A stretch of DNA of 64,000 nucleotides from Arenicola marina (GCA_964019135.1 OZ025248.1:76886119-76950118); one strand, 5' to 3'. Shown: positions 11,637 through 24,320, counted from the stretch's first letter. Notes: a model not told the origin generated them from the letters alone. A program made the numbers and translations.

Positions 11637-13072
11637 AGGGTGTAGTGGTGGTGAGACTGTGGCCCCCGCACTATGGGGTCTTAAGGTGTAGTGGTGGTGA
11701 GACTGTCGCCCCCGCTCTATGGGGTCTTAAGGGGTAGAGGTGGTGAGACTGTGGCCCCCGCACTATGGGGTCTTAAGGTGTAGTGGTTGTGAGACTGTGG
11801 CCCCCGCACTATGGGGTCTTAAGGGGTAGTGGTTGTGAGACTGTGGCCCCCGCACTATGGGGTCTTAAGGGGTAGTGGTTGTGAGACTGTGGCCCCCGCA
11901 CTATGGGGTCTTAAGGGGTAGTGGTTGTGAGACTGTGGCCCCCGCACTATGGGGTCTTAAGGTGTTGTGGTTGTGAGACTGTGGCCCCCGCACTATGGGG
12001 TCTTAAGGTGTAGTGGTTGTGAGACTGTGGCCCCCGCACTATGGGGTCTTAAGGGGTAGTGGTGGTGAGACTGTGACCCCCGCACTATGGGGTCTTAAGG
12101 GGTAGTGGTGGTGAGACTGTCGCCCCCGCACTATGGGGTCTTAAGGTGTAGTGGTTGTGAGACTGTGGCCCCCGCACTATGGGGTCTTAAGGTGTAGTGG
12201 TTGTGAGACTGTCGCCCCCGCACTATGGGGTCTTAAGGTGTAGTGGTTGTGAGACTGTGGCCCCCGCACTATGGGGTCTTAAGGTGTAGTGGTTGTAAGA
12301 CTGTGGCCCCCGCACTATGGGGTCTTAAGAGGTAGTGGTGGTGAGACTGTGACCCCCGCACTATGGGGTCTTAAGGGGTAGTGGTGGTGAGACTGTGGCC
12401 CCCGCACTATGGGGTCTTAAAGTGTAGTGGTTGTGAGACTGTGGCCCCCGCACTATGGGGTCTTAAAGGGTAGTGGTTGTGAGACTGTGGCCCCCGCACT
12501 ATGGGGTCTTAAAGTGTAGTGGTTGTGAGACTGTGGCCCCCGCACTATGGGGTCTTTAAGGTTAGTGGTTGTGAGACTGTCGCCCCCGCACTATGGGGTC
12601 TTAAAAGGTAGTGGTTGTGAGGCTGTCGCCCCCGCACTATGGGGTCTTAAGGGGTAGTGGTGGTGAGACTGTGGCCCCCGCACTATGGGGTCTTAAGGGG
12701 TAGTGGTTGTGAGACTGTCGCCCCCGCACTATGGGGTCTTAAGGTGTAGTGGTTGTGAGACTGTGGCCCCCGCACTATGGGGTCTTAAAGGGTAGTGGTT
12801 GTGAGACTGTCGCCCCCGCACTATGGGGTCTTAAGGTGTAGTGGTTGTGAGACTGTCGGCCCCGCACTATGGGGTCTTAAAGGGTAGTGGTTGTGAGACT
12901 GTCGCCCCCGCACTATGGGGTCTTAAAGGGTAGTGGTTGTGAGACTGTCGCCCCCGCACTATGGGGTCTTAAGGGGTAGTGGTGGTGAGACTGTCGGCCC
13001 CGCACTATGGGGTCTTAAGGGGTAGTGGTGGTGAGACTGTCGCCCCCGCACTATGGGGTCTTAAAGGGTAGT
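11637..13072. repeat. 46-bp minisatellite, about 31 copies
   Basis: Unit contains GTAGTGGTTGTGAGACTGTG followed by GCCCCCGCACTATGGGGTCT and TAAGGG. The main variants are TGGTGG/TGGTTG and GTGGCC/GTCGCC; the array is very homogeneous. TTAA at each unit end puts stops in several frames, so no long open frame results. Confidence 0.96.
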
Positions 13073-13381
13073 AGCATGTCATGGAACGATAAGGAACGTG
13101 TCATCAGCCGACACACTCCGTAACGTAGCGGGTAAAACATACGGAAGCCTAACATACGGACTACCTTCAGTCATCTGTCATCTACCAGAATATTTTACAT
13201 GCCATTGATACTAAGCACTACACGGATTTTATAGTATTTGATCAATATACCACATAATATAATCATTCTATAGGCGACATGTTTTAACTTGGACCACGAG
13301 GTTGATAAGTCGGCCAATTCATGTGTACGCTCGTCACACGAAGCAAGGCGGAACTCTGTGCCTCAGATAACCCCCCTACTA
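13073..13381. other. Unique intronic spacer
   Basis: AT-rich. No exon, RNA or repeat recognised. Confidence 0.5.
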
Positions 13382-13735
13382 CGAGGCACACCGGGGCGCA
13401 AACCCCCAACCCGGGTACACTGGTTGGTCCGGCCCGGCACACTGGCACACCGGGGCGCGAACCCCCAACCCGGGTACCTTGGTTGGTCCGGCCCGGCACA
13501 CTGGCACACCGGGGCGCGAACCCCCAACCCGGGTACCTTGGTTGGTCCGGCCCGGCACACTGGCACACTGGGGCGCGAGCCCCCAACCCGGGTACCTTGG
13601 TTGGTCCGGCCCGGCACACTGGCACACCGGGGCGCGAACCCCCAACCCGGGTACCTTGGTTGGTCCGGCCCGGCACACTGGCACACCGGGGCGCAAACCT
13701 CCAACCCGGGTACCCTGGTTGGTCCGACCCGGCAA
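13382..13735. repeat. 59-bp GC-rich minisatellite, 6 copies
   Basis: Unit includes ACCGGGGCGCGAACCCCCAA, then CCCGGGTACCTTGGTTGGTC and CGGCCCGGCACACTGGCAC. Copies are about 95% identical. CpG-rich compared with its flanks. Confidence 0.95.
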
Positions 13736-14285
13736 TGAAAATACACCGGCCGGAGGTGTGGCAAGACGTGTCTGTGTAGAGTGGGTGGACTGGTGCATGT
13801 CGGGGAGGAAGTGGTACAGGGCATAAAAAACCAGACTAACATCCAAAATTTCAAAAGCAAAGAAGCCAAATCCGAGCCAAAGCCAATTATGTCCACCAAC
13901 CGAGCACAACTTGGCTTCCTTGTGACCTACGTTATATCTGTCTGACATCTTTCACCCTGCGACCTTCGGGTTATGATGAGATTACTGAAGACAGACGGTA
14001 GTTACACACGTCTCGGAAGGCAGGAGTAAAGGACACTGTTTTAACTCGGGTGTGGTGTAAGGCGTGTCATATGGAGACCACTTGGTGCAGACACTAGCCC
14101 CACTTGAGGCGGAGACGACAATGGTCAGAGTGTGTGTATTCTCAGCCACGCTATTACTCCCTGACCTCGGTTCTCAATCACGTCCTTCCATCTGCTGTGT
14201 GTACAGCACTTAACGGGGGAAGACATAACATGGTCCGGCCTCCAGACAAACAGTAACGCACACCTTTGAACGGCACCGAGTCTCC
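13736..14285. other. Intronic DNA; hydrophobic open stretch on the minus strand
   Basis: Read leftward, about 13920-13790 stays open and encodes a hydrophobic run containing WLWLGFGFFAFEI. No convincing splice sites were found, and the frame then runs into the 59-bp array. Not called as a gene. Confidence 0.35.
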
Positions 14286-14430
14286 CGCCCTGGACCGCCC
14301 GCCCTGGACCGCCCGCCCCCGGACCGCCCGTCCCCGGACCACCGGCCCCCGGATCGCCCGCCCCCGGATCGCCAGCCCCCGGAGCGCCCGCCCTGGAGCC
14401 TCGCGCCCTGGAGCATCCCGCCGTGGAGCG
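14286..14430. repeat. 14-15-bp C-rich minisatellite, about 10 copies
   Basis: Unit close to GGACCGCCCGCCCC, decaying to the right. Read on the gene strand it is G-rich. Confidence 0.85.
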
Positions 14431-14499
14431 GCCGGATGTAGGCTGTTACGTACCAGAGCGAAATCTGGTGATGGACAGATGGCAGCCACTCCACTCCAC

Positions 14500-14515
14500 T
14501 AGCGCCACCAAGCGG
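14500..14515 (-). promoter_or_regulatory. CTCF-like motif (imperfect)
   Basis: Read leftward: CCGCTTGGTGGCGCTA. It differs at 2 of 15 positions from the known CTCF consensus CCASYAGRKGGCRSY. One of several such matches between 14.5 and 17.2 kb. Confidence 0.35.
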
Positions 14516-14780
14516 CGGAGGTCGACATGAGACATCTGAGGGGGCCACCTCGTTCACATGGCGGGGAGCGCGTGGTAGGGGCCCTCTAGTCCCGCCCGTG
14601 CAACTGTTAGTTGGTGACATCATGGCATTTGTTTTTGTCTATATTTTAGATCACGTCGTCAACGTTTGTTTGTTCGGACCCAAGAGGCCAGCCAGTCGCT
14701 ACCAAGCGGAAAGGCACAGCGCCTCACTGCCAAGCAGCGAATAGATCAAAACAAAGATTTCAATATCGCTCAATGTGTAT

Positions 14781-14795
14781 CCACCAGATGGCAGC
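14781..14795 (+). promoter_or_regulatory. CTCF-like motif (full match to core consensus)
   Basis: CCACCAGATGGCAGC matches CCASYAGRKGGCRSY at all 15 positions. CTCF is conserved across most bilaterians, so the vertebrate consensus is a fair guide. Binding is inferred, not shown. Confidence 0.5.
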
Positions 14796-15053
14796 ACTGA
14801 GTGAAGTCTGGACCGCATTCGGTCAATGTGTGTCGGTCGGTAGGCGCCGCCTGTTACAGCGTTATGATACAATGGTTCGTTATTCTTTACATCAGTGTAG
14901 AATATCTTGTGATTTCTCAGCCTGGTTCAGGATATCATCTTTATTTTTTGTTCGGGTTCTTTTAGTGTATTGTTATGATTACTATAATGATTAATAGATA
15001 CACTAATGGACAATGACATAATTACGGAAAAGCTGTCAACATTAATATGAACA

Positions 15054-15266
15054 GTGGCGGATCCAGGGGGCGGGCGGGGGTGCACAAGGGTCCTCGCCTT
15101 TGATTTGAAAATAGGCGAAAAAAAGCACGTCGTCCCCCCTCCTCCCTTTCTCTGAAGAAGGATCCGCCGCGCCTGGAAAGTACCTCAGCCGGACAAGGCC
15201 ACCCCCCCCCCACCCGGGCAATAAATGGTGCCCCCTCCCCCCTTTCGTAAATTCCTGGATCCACTG
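15054..15266. mobile_element. hAT-like non-autonomous element, copy A
   Basis: The left end is CAGTGGCGGATCCAGG and the right end, reverse-complemented, is CAGTGGATCCAGGAA. ATGAA borders both ends and may be part of the target duplication. The inside has no open frame and shares the stretch TTTGAAAATA then GGCGAAAAAAAG with the element at 53850. The family name rests on the terminal motif style only. Confidence 0.6.
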
Positions 15267-15899
15267 ATGAATTAAGACATCCTGGAACCGTGGTCCTATC
15301 CAGCTACCGCCTTAGTAGAAAGTTCCAATTAACAGGTAAGTTGACACTTCGTTTATTTCAATGGCATGATTTTCCTGATTACACTTATAATCATCTAAAT
15401 CAGTATCCAACCACAAGCAAGGTACGGCGTCTAAAGTCACTAAAGTTTAGCAGGGATTGGTTCCAACGGCAGCGGCTTGTATGGAGGAGCGAAGCGCCAT
15501 CTGGCGAACGAGAGCGTGACGGCGGCCTGTAAACGGTGTCCCCAACCCCACCCCTACCCCCATCCACCCCCGGCGGACGCACTGTTGTCAGTCACTGAGG
15601 GCAGATGCGGGAAAGCCGGCCGGTGCGTGACATCCCCATGGAGACTGTTGAGACCGGGACGGTGCGGGATGGTGGTGGACTAGATTAAGTCAGGTGTGGA
15701 TTCACAAATCATAAACGTGTGCAGTAATTCAAAAGGCCAGCCTAACCCGATAAAAACAACAATATATACAGATATGGGATATACGTGCAAGCATGTAGTG
15801 CGGTTTAATTCAAGCTGCAGAAAGAGCCAAAAGGCCTGAAGTGGGACATCACACCACATAATGGCGCTATGATGGCTGCGATAACACACGTTCGTCCCA
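15267..15899. other. Intronic DNA, no gene seen
   Basis: Mixed composition with a C-rich patch near 15540-15580. Apart from one CTCF-like motif at 15493, nothing is recognised. Confidence 0.45.
15493..15507 (-). promoter_or_regulatory. CTCF-like motif (imperfect)
   Basis: Read leftward: TCGCCAGATGGCGCT, matching 13 of 15 consensus positions with a perfect AGATGGCGC core. Confidence 0.4.
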
Positions 15900-16012
15900 G
15901 GCTAACCTACACGTTGTCCCCAGGCTAACCTACACGTTGTCCCCAGGCTAACCTACACGTTGTCCCCAGGCTAACCTACACGTTGTCCCCAGGCTAACCT
16001 ACACGTTGTCCC
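15900..16012. repeat. 23-bp minisatellite, 5 copies
   Basis: Unit CAGGCTAACCTACACGTTGT plus CCC. Copies are virtually identical. Confidence 0.92.
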
Positions 16013-16216
16013 CTCCTTAGGACGCCAGGAGTACCACACGGCGATCACCTCTTAATAACACGGCTTAGAGACGAACCGACCGACAGAAACCCCTCGTGAA
16101 GTGGAGCTACCATTCACCCATTAAATAATAACGGACAGGCCTAGGTGCTATCAGGGAGAACACCGAAACCCCCCCCCCCCTCCCCCCCGGCCATTCCCGC
16201 TTTTTATATGAGGTCA

Positions 16217-16325
16217 CTGATATACCCTGCTACATAAGTATCATACCCTGATACATCAGTATCATACCCTGATACATAAGTATCATACCCTGATACATAA
16301 GTATCGTACCCTGATACATAAGTAT
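16217..16325. repeat. 21-bp minisatellite, 5 copies
   Basis: Unit TACCCTGATACATAAGTATC plus A, with one copy carrying CATCAG. Confidence 0.9.
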
Positions 16326-16779
16326 GCCAATTTCACATCGTGAAATGAAACTGGATCAAACTATCGTCCGTATAGGCAACACTATAAGGTTGGCCAGGTG
16401 ATCACCGTGACCGGGGGTACTTGAGGGTTGTCACGTGGTGTGATACAATACACGTGTTCAATCGTCTCGGTTCACACACTGTGGAAGCCGTAGCCATGCA
16501 AGCATAGACTACTGGACAGACTTCTGATGGCCGCTGCTTTGCGCTGCTGGTGATGCCTCGATCGGGCGAGAGAAATACAAAGAAAATAGAGTGAACCGCG
16601 ATACACTAAACTACGGCCTCATGCACGCGTTATAAATGAGTAAACTGATGAGATTAGCGAATATATCAGAACCCAGCTATAGCACCGTCTAACGCCGAAT
16701 CCGGACTCAAGGCAACTGGAAGACTTCCAAAGCCTCCTTATTCCCCCATCGTGGCCGCAGTCGCCCGTCCCCCGATCTC

Positions 16780-16794
16780 CCGGCAGAGGGCGTT
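16780..16794 (+). promoter_or_regulatory. CTCF-like motif (imperfect)
   Basis: CCGGCAGAGGGCGTT matches 13 of 15 consensus positions, with an intact GCAGAGGGCG core. Confidence 0.35.
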
Positions 16795-17143
16795 ACGCTT
16801 ACGCCATAGTCCCTCTGCCCCACGTCACATTTAACCATCAGAATTATCCTTTATACGCGAAAATTGAAATGTATCTAATCGAACATAGATTCGCAGTTTG
16901 CCATCAGTTCGATTGAGATCAAAGACGTGAAGCGTTTTGAACTTTGACTCCGTGTTATTTTGAAATGTGTTTAAACTCTTCCATTGTGATCATTCGACAA
17001 CACAATTTTCATATTTTTTAAATTCTGCATCAAAAATTCAATATTCGATCAAAACAACCCTCTAAAACCATTCGTGGCCCCAACACCGTTGAGGTCAACC
17101 GTGAGGCGGGCGGTTACGTGGGACAGATGTGATGTGAGGAACA

Positions 17144-17158
17144 AGCGCCCTCTGCTGT
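17144..17158 (-). promoter_or_regulatory. CTCF-like motif (near-perfect)
   Basis: Read leftward: ACAGCAGAGGGCGCT, matching 14 of 15 consensus positions. Confidence 0.45.
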
Positions 17159-19342
17159 CAGAGTGCCCGTGGCCCGCCCCAGAGTGCCCGTGTCTTCCGG
17201 CGCCATGTGACAAAGGTCTCACCCAAGTAATGACACATCGCTCAAACACCGCTTGTATCGGGATATTGACAAGCACAACAGCTGTTGTGAGGCTCAACGG
17301 TCCTCGAGCTACCGACCAGATTAGCAATTATTGTCCCGGTCGCCTGGCAGAGAATTATCGGTCCTACCACTGCTGGTGTACGAGAGCTGGTGTTCATGAC
17401 ACATGATGCAATCTCAAACGTCTAGAGACTGGAGAGGGCATGACATGATTAAATATTTGACTTCAGCACTCACCGCTCTGTCACTGCTAAATTATGGAAT
17501 AATGCCACTAAGTCGAAGATACAACACTTGAAATACACAAAGAGAACGCTACAGTGACGTAAAGACCTGACTGGGGAAATACACAAAGAGACTTACGAAA
17601 ACAAAGAATATGCAGAAATGCACAAAAGCTCCCGCTTACAAATGGCACATGAATCAAATGTTCCATTACTAATCTAATGGCGCAAGGGCGTAAATAAAGA
17701 GGTATGCCGACCGTAATGAAGAAGTATCGATACAACGCCCCTTACGCCGTACCTCTCATCTACATATGACCACATGGAAGCTACTGCGAGCTCCCGGGAC
17801 GACGATGGTGCTGAATGCCCTATGAAGCATGTCAGGACCACTTGGGCATACTTGATTCCTATTCCCAGCAGCTGGCTCCGTAGCGTAGCCATGACTATCG
17901 CTCAATCATTATCATGACCTATTGCAGGATCAAATGGCCGATACGACTCTTGGCTAGATGCGTTTTTGTAAGGTCTACAAGAAATACCAATATGGTGCAC
18001 GAGCACAGGAATAAAGAAATACCCCCACCCCTTCCTCCTACCCATGCCCTCCAAACACAATTAATTCCCGGTCCACCCCCCCCCCCAACAGCCCCCCCAA
18101 TATAAAATGATACAAAAAACGTACATGAAAAATTAGAACAAGCATTCCCCGGTCTGTCGAGCCCAACCCCAATAGTCCCTGATATAATAAGGGAAAAAAC
18201 ATATGCGGAAAACTGTAACAGGTACTCCCAGTTTAGACGAGCCCATGATTGTTATATGCAAATACCAACATGTAGTAATAACTTGCGAGAAGACCAGAAA
18301 TGGAATACGCACCTCTGACCAATGCCATCCTCAAAATATATCGTTAGACCGTTAGCACTAAAGTTGTGGCACGTAACTGAGACCACCCGACCACTGTCTG
18401 TCCAGTAGTCCCTGCTGGGCTACTGCTGACAGCCCACATCTCGCCCACCAGTAAAACCTTCCAGGGAGAGTAAGGAGAATGTGACGAGAACAACGCCTAG
18501 CGGGAGAACAGGTTCACATTACATAGAGCTATACGCACGCGCACTCATGCACGCCGTCAGTGGGTTCCAAGACCCTGCTATAAACAGGCAGAGGACGCAC
18601 TTTTAAACAAACAAAAACTCTTCAGGCACGTAAGTCGACATGACATATGTGAGTCTTATTAGGGGGGGGGGGGTGGGGGTCTATAAGAGTCTTCATCATG
18701 CTACCGGCTCTGTATAACTTCATCAGGGCCGCTGAACAATGAGTGCTATGTAAAAGCTAGTCCCTTTGTACACACAGTCACGAGGCTGACGTGCAGAACG
18801 AGGCCGATGTCTTTCATGTCCCGATGGCGCGGTATGGGGCCGCGGGGTGGAGGGGGGCCACAGGGTGGAGTGCTGAGTGTGTTGTCACTTTACGCTATCA
18901 CTATGTATCGACAGACCTTGTCTAACTCAATGAACTACAGTCGGAATGATATAGATTGGCGCGTAAATCAAATATTAATACCATATATATTGATATAGCA
19001 GCAAAAACCAAAACTTTTAGGCCAAACAGCTTCTGGTTGGGAATTGTATTTAGGTTAGTTTGATATTTGCAAACTAATTCATTGCCTCTTTGGAATAGAT
19101 ACATTTTGAAAGCCATTACTGTTCAAACTATTTTTACTTTGATATGACCAGATAGATCTCGCCTGTCAAAGCAACATCAAAGCGATGTCAATACATCAAC
19201 AGTCCCGTGCGATGGAAAGTCGAAAGCCCATTTGGCCACGCGATTTCCAAATGTAAGGACCACATCAGTGACACATCAGTGACCTGACGTATTTCGAGAC
19301 CAGAGTGTCTGGCTCCGCAGTCGACCGGGATTGCCTCAAGCT

Positions 19343-19752
19343 ACCAGGCAACAGTTCACTTCCCCCCGGCTTTAGTGAACGACTTCTCGCTCCCCCCCGC
19401 CACCCGGTCCCAAAGGGATGCTGTACCAGGCAGCAGTTCACTCCCCCCCGGCTTTAGTGAACGACTTCTCGCTCCCCCCCCCCCCCCACCCGGTCCCAAA
19501 GGGATGCTGTACCAGGCAACAGTTCACTCCCCCCCGGCTTTAGTGAACGACTTCTCGCTCCCCCCCCCCACCCGGTCCCAAAGGGATGCTGTACCAGGCA
19601 GCAGTTCACTTCCCCCCGGCTTTAGTGAACGACTTCTCGCTCCCCCCCCCCACCCGGTCCCAAAGGGATGCTGTACCAGGCAGCAGTTCACTTCCCCCCG
19701 GCTTTAGTGAACGACTTCTCGCTCCCCCACCCGGCCCCAAAGGGATGCTGTA
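19343..19752. repeat. About 82-bp minisatellite, 5 copies
   Basis: Copies begin at 19343, 19425, 19511, 19593 and 19675, each with ACCAGGCAGCAGTTCACT, CGGCTTTAGTGAACGACTTC and CGGTCCCAAAGGGATGCTGT. Unit length varies (77-86 bp) because of a central poly-C run. Confidence 0.93.
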
Positions 19753-20801
19753 GTAAAATCTTTATTGCTTCCACTTGCCGTGCGTATCGGGAGATGTGAT
19801 GCGGAGTGGGAAACGAGATTAGTAACCCCGATGAGGTAGCTCACGCACAACACTAGACAGCCGCCGGCGGCGTGGTAAAAAAAACACCACTGCCATCTCT
19901 TCCATGTAAGTTGACCGAACTAAACTCAGACCTCAGGCACGTTGTTTGTCCAGGAACCGCTGGATGGTGGATCTCCAAAGGGTCATGTTAGCTCCAGACT
20001 TCACTGTTCACGGCCATCCCTCCTCCTGCAATCATTTATCCAATCCCAGCACAGGGGTCGCGAACAGTAAGCCAGCCTGAAAGGCTTGTTGAGTAGATTG
20101 ACAGCACCGCGATCTCTGGCGGTGGAAGAAGGAACCCGAATCACTGTGGCCGTTTTGTTTCTGTTTTTGTTGAACAAGATAGCTCTGAAATCTCTCACCA
20201 GGGCGGTGGGAGCCAATTTCAGGATGGCAGCCGCGAGGAGGTCTTCCTGGTGCCAGCGCCGACTGTTGGGCTAAGTGGAGTCAGAGTCGGCTATAAAGGC
20301 GGTGTTTGAGGGGGAGGCCCGGGCGGTGTTTGGGACGGGGGGGGGGGGAGGGGGGGGGGGGGCGGTGTTTGAGGGAGGGGGGGCCTGGCGCACTTCAAGT
20401 CCAATGCCATGAGTAAATGCTTACATTCGACGGCTTTCAACACCCGCCGCGGAACTAAATCGTGAAATTGCTGTCTGAAAGGATGCATCTGGTTTTTGTC
20501 GAGGGTACAGTGAAAAGGCATGTTTTTCTGTAGCTGTATTTACTCTTAATATCGGCATGAATAAATAACCGTGCAGCAGAAGTATTTTCCTTGGATACAG
20601 AGCACTCTCTAAATACCACGGTATTGATGTCACAAACCAACAACTGTAGATTGAAATGTTCAATACAAGGTGTCTGATCTCTAACACTCAGTATCTACAA
20701 AGACGATGGATTTTATACAAACTGGATACAGTTGCAATCGCGCAGGAGCAAAAGCAGTAATACACAAAGGGTTTTCCAACCGAAAATGTTTCATTTCAGG
20801 A
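19753..20801. other. Intronic DNA with a G-rich patch
   Basis: 20325-20385 is a nearly pure G tract region (potential G-quadruplex). Open frames around 20001-20274 on both strands are short and unrecognised. Confidence 0.45.
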
Positions 20802-23800
20802 AGGAAGGTAACTCGTCAGTCTCAGAGAGCAGTGTTGGGAAGGAAGGTAACTCGTCAGTCTCTAAGAGCAGTGTTGGGAAGGAAGGTGACTCGTCAGTCT
20901 CAGAGAGCAGTGTTGGGAAGGAAGGTGACTCGTCAGTCTCAGAGAGCAGTGTTGGGAAGGAAGGTGACTCGTCAGTCTCAGAGAGCAGTGTTGGGAAGGA
21001 AGGTAACTCGTCAGTCTCTAAGAGCAGTGATGGGAAGGAAGGTGACTCGTCAGTCTCAGAGAGCAGTGTTGGGAAGGAAGGTAACTCGTCAGTCTCAGAG
21101 AGCAGTGTTGGGAAGGAAGGTGACTCGTCAGTCTCAGAGAGCAGTGTTGGGAAGAAAGGTAACTCGTCAGTCTCAGAGAGCAGTGTTGGGAAGGAAGGTA
21201 ACTCGTCAGTCTCTAAGAGCAGTGTTGGGAAGGAAGGTAACTCGTCAGTCTCAGAGAGCAGTGTTGGGAAGGAAGGTAACTCGTCAGTCTCAGAGAGCAG
21301 TGTTGGGAAGGAAGGTGACTCGTCAGTGTCAGAGAGCAGTGTTGGGAAGGAAGGTGACTCGTCAGTCTCAGAGAGCAGTGTTGGGAAGGAAGGTGACTCG
21401 TCAGTCTCAGAGAGCAGTGTTGGGAAGGAAGGTGACTCGCCAGTCTCAGAGAGCAGTGTTGGGAAGGAAGGTGACTCGTCAGTCTCAGAGAGAAGTGTTG
21501 GGAAGGAAGGTGACTCGTCAGTCTCAGAGAGCAGTGTTGGGAAGGAAGGTAACTCGTCAGTCTCAGAGAGCAGTGTTGGGAAGGAAGGTGACTCGTCAGT
21601 CTCAGAGAGCAGTGTTGGGAAGGAAGGTAACTCGTCAGTCTCAGAGAGCAGTGTTGGGAAGGAAGGTGACTCGTCAGTCTCAGAGAGCAGTGTTGGGAAG
21701 GAAGGTAACTCGTCAGTCTCAGAGAGAAGTGTTGGGAAGGAAGGTGACTCGTCAGTCTCAGAGAGCAGTGTTGGGAAGGAAGGTAACTCATCAGTCTCAG
21801 AGAGAAGTGTTGGGAAGGAAGGTGACTCGTCAGTCTCAGAGAGCAGCGTTGGGAAGGAAGGTGACTCGTCAGTCTCAGAGAGCAGTGTTGGGAAGGAAGG
21901 TGACTCGTCAGTCTCAGAGAGAAGTGTTGGGAAGGAAGGTGACTCGTCAGTCTCAGAGAGCAGTGTTGGGAAGGAAGGTAACTCGTCAGTCTCAGAGAGC
22001 AGTGTTGGGAAGGAAGGTGACTCGTCAGTCTCAGAGAGCAGTGTTGGGAAGGAAGGTAACTCGTCAGTCTCAGAGAAAAGTGTTGGGAAGGAAGGTGACT
22101 CGTCAGTCTCAGAGAGCAGTGTTGGGAAGGAAGGTAACTCATCAGTCTCAGAGAGAAGTGTTGGGAAGGAAGGTGACTCGTCAGTCTCAGAGAGCAGTGT
22201 TGGGAAGGAAGGTGACTCGTCAGTCTCAGAGAGCAGTGTTGGGAAGGAAGGTGACTCGTCAGTCTCAGAGAGCAGTGTTGGGAAGGAAGGTAACTCGTCA
22301 GTCTCAGAGAGAAGTGTTGGGAAGGAAGGTGACTCGTCAGTCTCAGAGAGCAGTGTTGGGAAGGAAGGTAACTCGTCAGTCTCAGAGAGAAGTGTTGGGA
22401 AGGAAGGTGACTCGTCAGTCTCAGAGAGCAGTGTTGGGAAGGAAGGTAACTCGTCAGTCTCAGAGAGAAGTGTTGGGAAGGAAGGTGACTCGTCAGTCTC
22501 AGAGAGCAGTGTTGGGAAGGAAGGTAACTCATCAGTCTCAGAGAGAAGTGTTGGGAAGGAAGGTGACTCGTCAGTCTCAGAGAGCAGCGTTGGGAAGGAA
22601 GGTAACTCGTCAGTCTCATAGAGCAGTGTTGGGAAGGAAGGTGACTCGTCAGTCTCAGAGAGCAGTGTTGGGAAGGAAGGTGACTCGTCAGTCTCAGAGA
22701 GCAGCGTTGGGAAGGAAGGTAACTCGTCAGTCTCATAGAGCAGTGTTGGGAAGGAAGGTGACTCGTCAGTCTCAGAGAGCAGTGTTGGGAAGGAAGGTAA
22801 CTCGTCAGTCTCAGAGAGAAGTGTTGGGAAGGAAGGTGACTCGTCAGTCTCAGAGAGCAGTGTTGGGAAGGAAGGTAACTCATCAGTCTCAGAGAGAAGT
22901 GTTGGGAAGGAAGGTGACTCGTCAGTCTCAGAGAGCAGTGTTGGGAAGGAAGGTAACTCGTCAGTCTCAGAGAGAAGTGTTGGGAAGGAAGGTGACTCGT
23001 CAGTCTCAGAGAGCAGTGTTGGGAAGGAAGGTAACTCATCAGTCTCAGAGAGAAGTGTTGGGAAGGAAGGTGACTCGTCAGTCTCAGAGAGCAGCGTTGG
23101 GAAGGAAGGTAACTCGTCAGTCTCAGAGCAGTGTTGGGAAGGAAGGTGACTCGTCAGTCTCAGAGAGCAGTGTTGGGAAGGAAGGTGACTCGTCAGTCTC
23201 AGAGAGCAGCGTTGGGAAGGAAGGTAACTCGTCAGTCTCATAGAGCAGTGTTGGGAAGGAAGGTGACTCGTCAGTCTCAGAGAGCAGTGTTGGGAAGGAA
23301 GGTAACTCGTCAGTCTCAGAGAGAAGTGTTGGGAAGGAAGGTGACTCGTCAGTCTCAGAGAGCAGTGTTGGGAAGGAAGGTAACTCATCAGTCTCAGAGA
23401 GAAGTGTTGGGAAGGAAGGTGACTCGTCAGTCTCAGAGAGCAGTATTGGGAAGGAAGGTAACTCATCAGTCTCAGAGAGAAGTGTTGGAACGGAAGGTGA
23501 CTCGTCAGTCTCAGAGAGCAGTGTTGGGAAGGAAGGTAACTCGTCAGTCTCAGAGAGCAGTGTTGGGAAGGAAGGTAACTCGTCAGTCTCATAGAGCAGT
23601 GTTGGGAAGGAAGGTGACTCGTCAGTCTCAGAGAGCAGTGTTGGGAAGGAAGGTAACTCGTCAGTCTCAGAGAGCAGTGTTGGGAAGGAAGGTAACTCAT
23701 CAGTCTCAGAGAGAAGTGTTGGGAAGGAAGGTGACTCGTCAGTCTCAGAGAGCAGTGTTGGGAAGGAAGGTAACTCGTCAGTGTCAGAGAGCAGTGTTGG

Positions 23801-24320
23801 GAAGGAAGGTGACTCGTCAGTCTCAGAGAGCAGTGTTGGGAAGGAAGGTGACTCGTCAGTCTCAGAGAGCAGTGTTGGGACGGAAGGTGACTCGCCAGTC
23901 TCAGAGAGCAGTGTTGGGAAGGAAGGTGACTCGTCAGTGTCAGAGAGCAGTGTTGGGAAGGAAGGTGACTCGTCAGTCTCAGAGAGCAGTGTTGGGAAGG
24001 AAGGTGACTCGTCAGTCTCAGAGAGCAGTGTTGGGACGGAAGGTGACTCGCCAGTCTCAGAGAGCAGTGTTGGGAAGGAAGGTGACTTGAGAGCAGTGTT
24101 GGGAAGGAAGGTGACTCGTCAGTCTCAGAGAGAAGAGTTGGCAAGGAAGGTGACTCGTCAGTCTCAGAGAGCAGTGTTGGGAAGGAAGGTAACTCGTCAG
24201 TCTCAGAGAGCAGCTTTGGGAAGGAAGGTGACTCGTCAGTCTCAGAGAGCAGTGTTGGGAAGGAAGGTGACTCGTCAGTCTCAGAGAGCAGTGTTGGGAA
24301 GGAAGGTGACTTGCCAGTGT
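20802..24320. repeat. 39-bp minisatellite, about 90 copies (3.5 kb)
   Basis: Unit contains GGAAGGTGACTCGTCAGTCT then CAGAGAGCAGTGTTGGGAA. Variants (GTGACT/GTAACT, AGCAGT/AGAAGT, CTCAGAG/CTCATAG) recur in blocks, so multi-unit segments were copied. Length divisible by 3 keeps frames open on both strands, the longest being 1117 codons on the minus strand and 845 on the plus strand. Each is a monotonous 13-residue repeat inside an intron, with equally long frames opposite it, so I reject a protein. Confidence 0.97.

Larger units (their letters stand above)
16326..19342. other. Intronic DNA, 3 kb without a recognised gene
   Basis: Mostly unique-looking. It holds two CTCF-like motifs (16780 and 17144), a C-rich patch near 18070, a G run near 18662 and several open frames under 115 codons without known domains or splice context. 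I see no RNA gene. Confidence 0.45.

Noticed and set aside
13790-13948. Hydrophobic minus-strand stretch that could be a membrane segment
   Set aside because: No credible splice sites; the frame merges into the 59-bp array.
20706-24144. Open frames of 845 and 1117 codons resembling a repetitive structural protein
   Set aside because: Pure 39-bp repeat, open equally on both strands, inside an intron. No signal peptide, splice context or non-repeat domain.
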